From: Stomorhina lunata
Taxonomy: Eukaryota > Arthropoda > Insecta > Diptera > Rhiniidae
DNA: 64,000 nucleotides
Direction: 5' to 3'
Assembly (NCBI GenBank): GCA_933228675.1
Contig: OW121742.1
Span: 112,133,242 to 112,197,241, forward strand
Every line of letters begins with the position of its first letter. Within the stretch, counting starts at the first letter, position 1. Below are positions 54,781 through 64,000 of the stretch, piece after piece. The position numbers and the translations under genes are program-made. The notes under the pieces were generated by a model, which had not been told where the DNA came from, searched no databases, and saw only the letters and a program-made list of their open reading frames with translations.

Positions 54781-57760
54781 AATTTTAGAAACTCTCCACA
54801 AGTCTCCACTTTTTATCTATAAGCTTTTCTGAATATATTTTGATGCCATTTTGATACCATGAAGTTAATATAATAATTGGCATATTCAAAATCAGGTCTC
54901 CACTGACAAAAAATATCAAAAATTTTACAAAATTAAAAAATTTCACAGTTTTGAATAATATATTTTTGAATAACATAATTGTATACTATTTTCTTAAAAA
55001 TACTTAAGTTTTAATATTATATTAGGTCTAATTTTTGATTTAAGACCATTACCAGTTTTTAAAATTTAAATATCATGAATTTTAGAAACTCTCCACAAGT
55101 CTCCACTTTTTATTTATAAGCATTTCTGAACATATTTTGATGCCACTTTAATATTATGATGGAAATTTATTAATTGGCAAAATAAAAATCAGGTCTCCAC
55201 TAGGAAAAAACGTCGAAAATTTTACAAAATTTAAAAATTTCATAATTTTGAATTATATTTCTTTTAATAACAAAATTTTGTACTATTTTCTTAAAAATAC
55301 TTAAGTTTTAATATTATATTAGGTCTAATTTTTGACTTAAGACCATTTGCAGTTTTTAAAATTTTAATATCATAAATTTTAGAAACTCTCCACAAGTCTA
55401 CACTTTTTATTTATGAGCATTTCTGAATATATTTTGATGCCAGTTTAATCTTATAAAGTAAATATATTAATTGTCTAAATAAAAATCCAGTCTCCACTAA
55501 GAAAAAACATGAACAATTTTAAAATTTCAATATCTTGAATTTTAGAAACTCTCCAGCTTTTCTGAACATATTTTGATGCAGTTTTGATCCCATAAAGTTA
55601 ATATAATAATTGGCATATTCAAAATCAGGTCTACACTAAGAAAAAATATCAAAAATTTTACAAAATTGAAAAATTTCACAATTTTGAATAATATTTCTTT
55701 TTATAACAAAATTTTTTAATATTTTCTTAAAAATACTTAAGTTTTAATATTATATTAGCTATAATTTTTATTTTAAGACTATTTCCAGTTTTTTAAATTT
55801 TAATTTAATGAATTTTAGAAACTCTCCACAAGTCTCCACTTTTTATTTATAAGCATTTCTGAAATTATTTTGATGCCATTTTAATCTTATAAAGTAAATA
55901 TATTAGTTAGCAAAATTAAATTCAGGTCTCCATTAAGAAAAAACATCCAAAATTTTAAAAAATTCAAAAATTTCACAATTTTAAATAATATTTCTTTTAA
56001 TAACAAATTTTTTCGAGTATTTTCTTAAAAATTCTTAAGTTTTAATATTATATTAGGTATAATTTTTGATTTCAGACCATTTTCAGTTTTTAAAATTTGA
56101 ATATAATAAATTTTAGAAACTCTCCACAAGTCTCCACTTTTTATTTATGAGCATTTCTGAACATATTTTGATGCCACTTTAATCTTGTAAAGTAAATATA
56201 TTAATTGTCTAAATAAAAATCTAGTCTTCACTAAGAAAAAATGTCAAAAATTTAAAAAATTTAATATTTTTTTTGAAAATTTACAAAAATTTCTTTGTAT
56301 TAGAAAAATTAGTTTAAATTTGTTAAATATGATGAATTTAAAAGCTTTAAGTAGTCTTAGGTTTGGTCTAGCAACAATTTGTATGTCTTAGAAGTCTAAT
56401 ATAATGATTTGTAGAAACTCTCCACAAGTCTCCACTTTTTATATACAAGGATTTTAGGATCTTTTTTAATGAAAATATGTCATTATAAGTTTAAGATATT
56501 AATTGGCAAAATAAAAATCAGGTCTCCACTAAAAAAAAAACATAAAAAATTTAACAAAATTTAATATTTTTTGGAAAATTTACAAAAATTTCCTTGAATT
56601 AGAAAAATTAGTTTAAATTTGTTAAGTATAATAAATTTAAAAGCTTAAACTTAGATTAGGTCTAGTAACAATATGCATGTCTTAGAAGTCCAATATAACG
56701 ATTTCTAGAAACTCTCCACTTTTTATATATAAAGATTTTAGCCAAAATTTTAATGCCAATATGTCATTATAATATTAAGCTATTAATTGGCAAAATAAAA
56801 ATCAGGTCTCCACTAACGAAAAATTTGTAAAATCTTACAAAATTTCGAAAATTTCTTGAATCTTTACAAAATTTTATTTGTATTGTGAAATTTTGAAAAA
56901 TTTGTTTAAAATATGAAATTTTATGACTTTTAATAGACTTAGGTTTTAACCAAGAACCATTTCAAGGCTTAAAAATTCTGATATAACGGTTTTTAGAAAC
57001 TCTCCACAAGTCTCCACTTTTTAATTGCTCAACTTTTTGAAAATCTTTTAAACTCCAAATGTTTACGACATTCTTAGGAATTTATTTTAGTACAAAAATT
57101 AAGGTCTCCACTAACAAATTTTCTAGAAATTTTGGGTTTTAGGATAAATTAAAAGTTTTTAGTTAAATTTAAGATTTTTAGTTAAATTTAATTTCCTTTT
57201 TGTTAGAAAACTTTGAAAAATATGATATTTTAGCTTCAGGTATAGCTTTAGATTTTTATTAGAATTATTTATGCTGTCATAAAATCTGCCAATTTTCAAG
57301 TTTAGAAACTCTCCACAAGTCTCCACTTTTTAATTACTCAAGTTTTTGAACATTTTTAAGTTTCAAAATGTTTAAGACATTCTTGGGAATTTGTTCAAGT
57401 ACAAAAATTTAGGTCTCCACTAATACATTTTCAACAATATTATGATAAATTTAAGGATTTTAGTAAAATTTAAGGTTTTTAGTTAAACTTAATTTTTCTT
57501 TGTTAGAAAATTTTGAAAATTTATGAAAAATATGTTACTTTGGCTTTACATATAGTTTTAGCTTTTTATTAGAATTATTTTTATGGTCATTAAATCTGCC
57601 GATCTTAAAGTTTAGAAACTCTCCAAAAGTCTCCACTTTTTTATTACTTAAGTTTTTGAAAATCTTTTAGTTTCAGAAGGTTAAAGACAGTCTTGGGAAT
57701 TTATTTTAATAAAAAAATTTAGGTCTCCACTAACAAATTTTCTAAAAAAAAAAAAATTTT
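54781..57760 (+). repeat. Box-type ~300-bp repeat, block 2 (11 units)
   Basis: Box A near 54787, 55083, 55378, 55543 (truncated), 55810, 56112, 56405, 56708 (short form), 56995, 57302 and 57613; Box B follows each by about 90-115 bp. The filler has its own sub-family (GCATTTCTGAACATATTTTG, TACTTAAGTTTTAATATTAT) distinct from block 1. The last three units form another sub-family with TTTTAATTACTCAAGTTTTT. Confidence 0.93.
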
Positions 57761-58990
57761 AGAAATTTTTCAAATTATTCTTCAAAAGTTTTTATTAAGG
57801 ATTTTGAATGATTGAATTTTTGAGTTGAATTGAATTTTTTTAAAGAATTTCTCAAAAAATATTCCATGAATATTTAATTTAAACTAAATGACCTGACCCC
57901 ACCACCACCTTCCCAAACTTTTAGTGGCTTATTTTTGTGGTTTTCTAGCGAAACGTATAAAATCCATTTCAATTTATTTGGTTTTTCTTGTTGTTTTATA
58001 CAAATAACCTTCATTTGATTTGGCTTAATAAATCCATCTCTCAAAGCTCAACAAAAAAAGTACAAATAAATTCTAGATGCTGGAAAAATAAAGTAAAAAA
58101 AAACTGTCAGTTTCAACTACAATTTTTAAACCAAATGGACAACAACGAATAAAAAAATTGAAATAAACTACAACAAAAATTTCCGTTTAAATTAATTGAG
58201 GTTGACGACAACAACGACAACTGTACCATCACAAACGTCATTATCATCTACACGAACTATATCATCATTATAATGATGATGATGAAGAGGCTGATGTTTT
58301 TTTGTATATAGAAAATTTTTATTGTACAGCAGCCAAAACCATCCAGTCAGTCAGTCAGCCAGCATCATCAACACCAGCCTGCCTTTAACAGAGCCTAACC
58401 AAAAACATTCTATGAACCTACTCTTTAATAACAACTACAATACAATTACAACAACATGATCTCAACCACATTTAAATAGCTCGACAAAAAAGTCTACAAA
58501 AGTGAATAAAACGGTTTAAGGCTGATAACGAGATGAAATAAAATTGAACCAAAAGTATGAAAAAAAAAAACATTCGAAATATTAAAAATTATCAGAGAAA
58601 TTTTTAACTCATACTCAAACATTATCATACTCATTCTTGAGAGTAATTCATACAAAAACATTAACATATCAATAACAAGAACAACAAAAATCATTACTCT
58701 TACTTGAATTAAGAAGAGCTCTACTCAGCCTCCAGAACTAAGAGTACTTGACCGAGTATTTACGAAAATTGTATACGATAATAATCGTATGCAAATACAA
58801 CAATAACTAAGTACAAATGCAAATGAGCACAAAAAGTATTATCATTCACTCACACACACACATCACAATTCAACGTAAAGTGTTCAAGCCAAACTTTCAA
58901 TCTTTGAAATGGACCAAAATCTTGGAAATAAATCAGATTTTGAAACTTAAAGGCAAGGACAGAGGGACTTTTTATAGTTTTTGTTTACAG
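57761..58990. other. Unique intronic segment
   Basis: CAA/ATC-rich with a palindromic ATCATCATTATAATGATGAT near 58261, a CAGT tract near 58345 and a CA tract near 58852. No exon recognised. Short frames at 58494 and 58817 have no domain. Confidence 0.45.
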
Positions 58991-61900
58991 AAAATTTTAA
59001 TTTTAAAAATTAGATTTTTTGAAAGTCTCCACAAGACTCCACTTTTTAACTATTGACATTTTTCAAAATATTTTGATGCCAAAAGTTTAAGCATGAAGTA
59101 AAACCTTAATTTTAATAAAAAAAATAAAAGTCTCCACTAAGAAAAAATATCAAATTTTTTGAAAAAGTTAAAAATATTTTAAAAATTTGTTGAAACTTTA
59201 CAAAATTTTGTTTGAATTGGAAAATTTTGCACAAATTTGTTTAAAATATACAATTTAAGGACTTTTAATAGACTCAGATGTTAACTAAGAAACATTTTAA
59301 TGCTTAAAAATTATAATACAACGATTTTTAGAAACTCTCCACAAGTCTCCACTTTTTATATATAAGGATTTTAGCCTAAATTTTAACGCTCATATGTCAT
59401 TGTTAAGTTAAGATATTAATTGGCACACTAAAGATCAGGTCTCCACTAAGAAGTAAACGATATTTTTTGAAAAATCTTAAGAAATCAGTCAGATTTATAG
59501 AAATTTTAATCGGAATTGGAAAATTTTGCATAAATTTGTTAAAAATATAAAATCTAATAACTTTTAATAGACTCAGATGTTAACTAAGAAACATTTTAAT
59601 GCTTAAAAATTATAATACAACGATTTTTAGAAACTCCCCACAAGTCTCCACTTTTTATATATAAGGATTTTAGCCTAAATTTTTACGCTAATATGTCATT
59701 GTTAAGTTAAGATATTAATTGGCACATTAAAAATCAGGTCTCCACTAAGAAGTAAACGATATTTTTTTGAAAAATCTTAAGAAATCAGTCAAATTTATAG
59801 AAATTTTAATCGGAAATAGGAAAAAGTGAAGAAATTCTAACTTTTTTGTCTACAGAAAATTTTAATTTTAAATTTAGTACCACTTACTGGCTTTAAAACA
59901 TTAAAAATACAATTTTTTGAAAGTCTCCACAACTCTCCACTTTTTAACTATTGACATTTTGCAAAATATTTTCAAGCCAAATGATTTAGCATGAAGTAAA
60001 ACCTTAACTCAAATAAAAAAATCAAAGTCTTCACTAAGAAAAAATATCAAATTTTTTGAAAAAGTTAAAAAAAATTAAAAAATTTGTTGAAACTTTACAA
60101 AATTTTGCTTGAATTGGAAAATTTTGCATAAATTTGTTAAAAATATAAAATCTAATAACTTTTAATAGACTCAAATGTTAACTAAGAACCATTTTAATGC
60201 TTACAAATTGTAATACAACGATTCTTAGAAACTCTCCACAAGTCTCCACTTTTTATATATAAGGATTTTAGCCTAAATTTTAACGCTAATATGTCATTGT
60301 TAAGTTAAGATATTAATTGGCACATTCAAAATCAGGTCTCCACTAAGAAGCAAACATTATTTTTTTGAAAAAATCTTAAGAAATCAGTCAAATTTATAGA
60401 GATTTTAATCGTTAATAGGAAAAAAGTGAAGAAATTCTAACTTTTTTTGTCTACAGAAAATTTTAATTTTAAATTTAGTACCACTTACTGGCTTCAAAAC
60501 ATTAAAAATACGATTTTTTGAAAGTCTCCACAACTCTCCACTTTTTAACTATTGACATTTTGCAAAATATTTTCAAGCCAAATGATTAAGAATGAAGTAA
60601 AACCTTAACTCAAATAAAAAAATCAAAGTCTTCACTAAGAAAAATATATCAAATTTTTTGAAAAAGTTAAAAAAATTTAAAAAATTTGTTGAAACTTTGC
60701 AAAATTTTGTTTGAATTGGAAAATTTTGCACAAATTTGTTAAAAATATACACAATAAAAGGACTTTTAATAGACTCAGATGTTAACTAAGAACCATTTTA
60801 ATGCTTACAAATTGTAATACAAGGATTTTTAGAAACTCTCCACAAGTCTCCACTTTTTATGTATAAGGATTTTAGCCTTAATTTAAATCCTAATATGTCA
60901 TAGTAAAGGAAAGATATTAATTGGCATATTAAAAACCAGGTCTCCACTAAGAAAAAACTTAAAAAATTTTACAAAACTCAAAAATTTTGTTGAAATTTAC
61001 AAATTGTTCAACAAATTAAGAAAAATTACATTAATTTGCTAAAATGTTTAGATTGTTTAGACTCTCAATAGTCTACAATTTTTGTATATATATTTTGATT
61101 CTTTGTATATATATTTTGATTTTTTGTATATATATTTTGATTCGGGATTATAGTAACGAACTTTGAATTAATTTTGAAATAATCTTAAGAAATCAGTCAA
61201 ATTTATGGAAATTTTATTAGAAGAACTAAGAAACTCCAACATTTTTTTTTACAGAAAGCTTTTATTTTAAATTTAGTACCATTTGCTGGCTTAAAAACAT
61301 TAAAAATACGATTTTTTGAAAGTCTCCACAAGTCTGCACTTTTTAACTATTGACATTTTTCAAAATATTTTGATGCCAAAAGTCTAAGCATGAAGTAAAA
61401 CCTTAATTTTAATAAAAAAATAAAAGTCTCCACTTAGAAAAAATATCAAATTTTTTGAAAAATGTAACAAAATTTAGAAATTTTTTTGAAATTTCACAAA
61501 ATTTTATTTTAATTGGGAAATTTTCCACAAATTTTTTTAAAATATAATATTTTATGGCTTTAAATAGACTTAGATTTTAACCAAGAACCATTTCAATGCT
61601 TAAACATTCTAATATTACGATTTTTCGAAACTCTCCACAAGTCTCCACTTTTAAAATATTCACATTATTAAAGAAATTTTAAAACCAAAAGGCTTTAGAT
61701 GTTTTAAGATGTTCATTTAAATTACAAAAATCAAGTCTCCACTAAGAAAATACTAAAAATTTTCCAAAAAAGATAAAATTTCCAAAAATTTTCTTATTTT
61801 TTTTAGAAAATTTTAAAATTCCTTAAATTTCTATAACAATTAATAAAATAAAACTAGAACAATGGATGTAGTTTTGTTATGAGAGTAATTTATAGGTGTC

Positions 61901-62665
61901 AAAAGTTCATTATATTGAATTTGAAAAACTCTCTAAAAGTCTCCACTTTTTAATAATCACATTTTTACAGACATTTTGTTACCAAAATGCTTAAGATTCT
62001 TTCAGATATTTATTTAAATTACAAAATTTCGGTCTCCACTAAAAAAATACTAAAAAAATTTGAAAAAATTAAAAAAAAAATCATTTTTTGAAAAATTTTG
62101 AAATTTCCTAAAATTTTTTTAAAAAACTTGAAAATTTCTTTTAGTTTTATTAAAATTTATAAACTACAACTATTGCAATGGATATAGTTTTGTAATAAGA
62201 GTTATTTTCAGGTTTCAAAACTTCATTTTAGCGAGTTTGAAAAACTCTCCAAAAGTCTCCACTTTTAAAGTATTCATATTTTTAAAGAAATTTTGTTGCC
62301 AAAATGTTAAGGAAGGCTTGAAATATTTATTAAAATTACAAAAATTAGGTATCCACTAAGAAAAAACATAAAAAGTTTCCCAAAATAAAAAAAAAATTTG
62401 ATTTTCCTATTTTTTTTAGAAAATTGGAAATTTTTTAAGTTTCTATTAAAACCAAGTTTTTATAACTATAGCAATTAATGTTGCTGGCCTTTTTAAGTAA
62501 TTTCTAGGCTTAAAAAGGTCTCTATTATCAATTTGAGAAACTCTCCAAAAGTCTCCACTTTTTAAATATTAATATTTCTGAAATGTTTTTGGGCTCAAAT
62601 GTTGCTAAATCACAAGAAATATTTAATAGTATAAAAATATTGAGGTCTCCACTAAGAAGTTAATG
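58991..62665 (+). repeat. Box-type ~300-bp repeat, block 3 (12 units) with dimer order
   Basis: Box A type 1 (GAAAGTCTCCACAA then CTCCACTTTTTAACTATTG) near 59022, 59920, 60520 and 61318. Type 2 (AGAAACTCTCCACAAGTC then TATATATAAGG) near 59330, 59630, 60228 and 60832. Type 1 and type 2 largely alternate, giving a ~600-bp dimer period between 59900 and 60850. Units from 61630 onward (61930, 62240, 62540) use a CTCTCCAAAAGTCTCC form. A short unrelated triplication, TTTGTATATATATTTTGATT, lies at about 61080-61142. Confidence 0.92.
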
Positions 62666-63590
62666 GATTTTTCTCTTAATTATTCTATGAATCATTATTA
62701 TTTTTAGAATTTTCTTTAACAATTTGCTTTAGTTTGTAACAAAGAAAGTCTTTGAGTAAAAAATTATTTAATTCACTTAAATAAATTTGCATTTAGTTTT
62801 ATTGTTAGTTGTTTTCTTTTACTTGTCGACACGTTCTTAAGTTTTATAATTTTTGATTTTGGTTTTCGTTGTGTTCAATTTTGTTTACATTTTTTTCTGG
62901 TATCACAAAAGTTCACATTTATTTGCCTGATATTTTAACACTCACATACACACACACACATACTCGTCCATATATTTCCATATTGTCTAGATTTAATTAT
63001 TTAAACAAGGTTTTTGTATTTGTACGAAAAAAAAAATTATATAAAAATCAACACCACAATAATCAAGAGAAACTGAAAAAAAGCCTTCGCAATAAATACA
63101 AAATCGTACCAGCCAATTGCTGGAATTGAACATGGGCAAATTGTATAAAATTTTATTTTTTGTTATATATGAAAACGTTGATAAGGGTTTATATTTTGTT
63201 TTTAAAATAACAAAAACTGCATTGACGTTTGTTTGAGTGTGCGTTGGCTTGTTTTTTTTTTTCTTTGAACCTATTTGACGAATTCCCGAAGTCGTAGTTT
63301 TATTAAATTTATTTTGTGGTTTTAATGTCACACATTTATAAATAAAACATTTTAACACAAGCATTTTAAAATAATGAAAAATAAAAACATTATATTGGTC
63401 AATAACGGTTTAAATGATAAAAATTTATATTTTGAAATTGTTTAGAAATTCTCTGAAAATTTCGTCAGAAATTGAAATTGATAAGGGGGGAGTTTTTTTT
63501 CAAAATTTTATATAAATAAATGGTTAAAATGTTCAAAAGAGGGAATTTTATGAAATTAAGTGAATTCTTAACAATTTAAAAGTTTTCAGA
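62666..63590. other. Unique intronic segment
   Basis: T-rich with a CA tract near 62945. Open frames on both strands (62869-63129 and 62993-63364) have biased composition and no domain. No exon supported. Confidence 0.45.
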
Positions 63591-64000
63591 CCTCAAAATA
63601 ATGAACTTTTGAAACTCTCCACAAGTCTCCACTTTTTAGCTATTAACATTTTAATAAAAAAACGTTTTGTAAAGAACATTTTAGGTCTTTGCCAAGAAAA
63701 ACTTAAAATTTTTTGTGAAACTTAAATTTTTTTTCGAAATTTGAAAATTTAGTTTTTTAAATAAGAAAATTTCAAAAATTTCCTTGAATTTATAGATTTT
63801 TAAACATTTTGTAAGCTACAGATTTTGCCCTGGAATAATTTCCTGGCTTTACAAACTCAAAATTGTGAATTTCTGAAACTCTCCACAAGTCTCCACTTTT
63901 AAAGTATCAAGATTTTTGAATGAAATTTGAACGCAAAAAGCCTTTTGTTCAACAAAGTAAAGACTACAATAATAAAACTTTGGTCTCCACTAAGAAAAAA
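63591..64000 (+). repeat. Box-type ~300-bp repeat, block 4, continues past window
   Basis: Box A near 63612 and 63873; a degenerate Box B near 63682 (AGGTCTTTGCCAAGAAAAAC) and an intact one at about 63981-64000. The array clearly extends beyond the right edge. Confidence 0.9.

Noticed and set aside
52356..54976. Minus-strand frames at 52356-52538 and 54785-54976 with the same C-terminal KWRLVESF
   Set aside because: The shared ending is just the reverse translation of Box A; the rest is AT-rich filler.
62869..63364. Overlapping plus (86 codons) and minus (123 codons) open frames
   Set aside because: Low-complexity Lys/Asn/Phe composition in AT-rich sequence and no domain; no support for an exon.

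Overview
The window looks like gene-poor, AT-rich DNA from a higher fly, most likely a muscomorph/calyptrate dipteran such as a blowfly or house fly relative. That is an inference from the TE types (Jockey-like LINE, mariner, tRNA-derived SINE), a MADF-domain gene with poly-Q and poly-A runs, a eukaryotic GTAAGT splice donor, and satellite content. I see one credible host gene, a MADF-domain DNA-binding protein whose first coding exon is at 47504-48324 (+). It appears to be followed by an intron that runs past the end of the window. Almost everything else is tandem repeat or transposon debris.

Layout. 1-12.1 kb: an 11-bp CTGTTTCTGTT array (118-1471) and arrays of a 31/32-bp unit built on a 23-bp near-perfect palindrome (1-93, 2846-3662, 4496-6690, 11881-12085). 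The last two are one array split by a nearly intact 5.19-kb non-LTR retrotransposon (6691-11880, minus strand, 16-bp target duplication). Its ORF1 is intact and its ORF2 is broken in reverse transcriptase motif A. 12.1-24.3 kb: a mosaic of a tRNA-derived SINE (364 bp, 15-bp target duplication, TA tail), three copies of a ~0.7-0.8-kb dispersed element, and decayed remnants of two further LINE lineages, one with its 3' end amplified in tandem (15.2-17.05 kb). 24.6-30.9 kb: two minisatellites, a 19-bp array packed with AP-1-like TGAGTCA sites and a 31-bp array. 31-39.9 kb: more LINE, SINE and RNase H debris and a decayed mariner-type transposase. 40-46.6 kb: two more palindromic-unit arrays, the first reversing orientation near 41.67 kb. 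Between them sits a 1,289-bp DNA transposon (42965-44253) with 15-bp inverted ends and a perfect 8-bp target duplication.

46.6-64 kb: the MADF gene and its putative intron. The intron holds a degenerate CCGGTAAAAGGGG repeat, a ~130-bp foldback hairpin, and about 35 units of a ~300-bp repeat. Two short boxes in each unit, both containing GTCTCCACT, stay well conserved while the AT-rich filler between them drifts.

The strongest candidates for something new are this box-conserved intronic array; the dispersed palindromic satellite whose arrays switch orientation at the palindrome; the AP-1-site array; and several perfect short hairpins, three with exactly 5-nt loops, that look like fold-back template-switch mutations. 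Gene starts here were moved to real ATG codons where the longest open frame began at TTG. All TE assignments come from reading the sequence by eye, with no database search.
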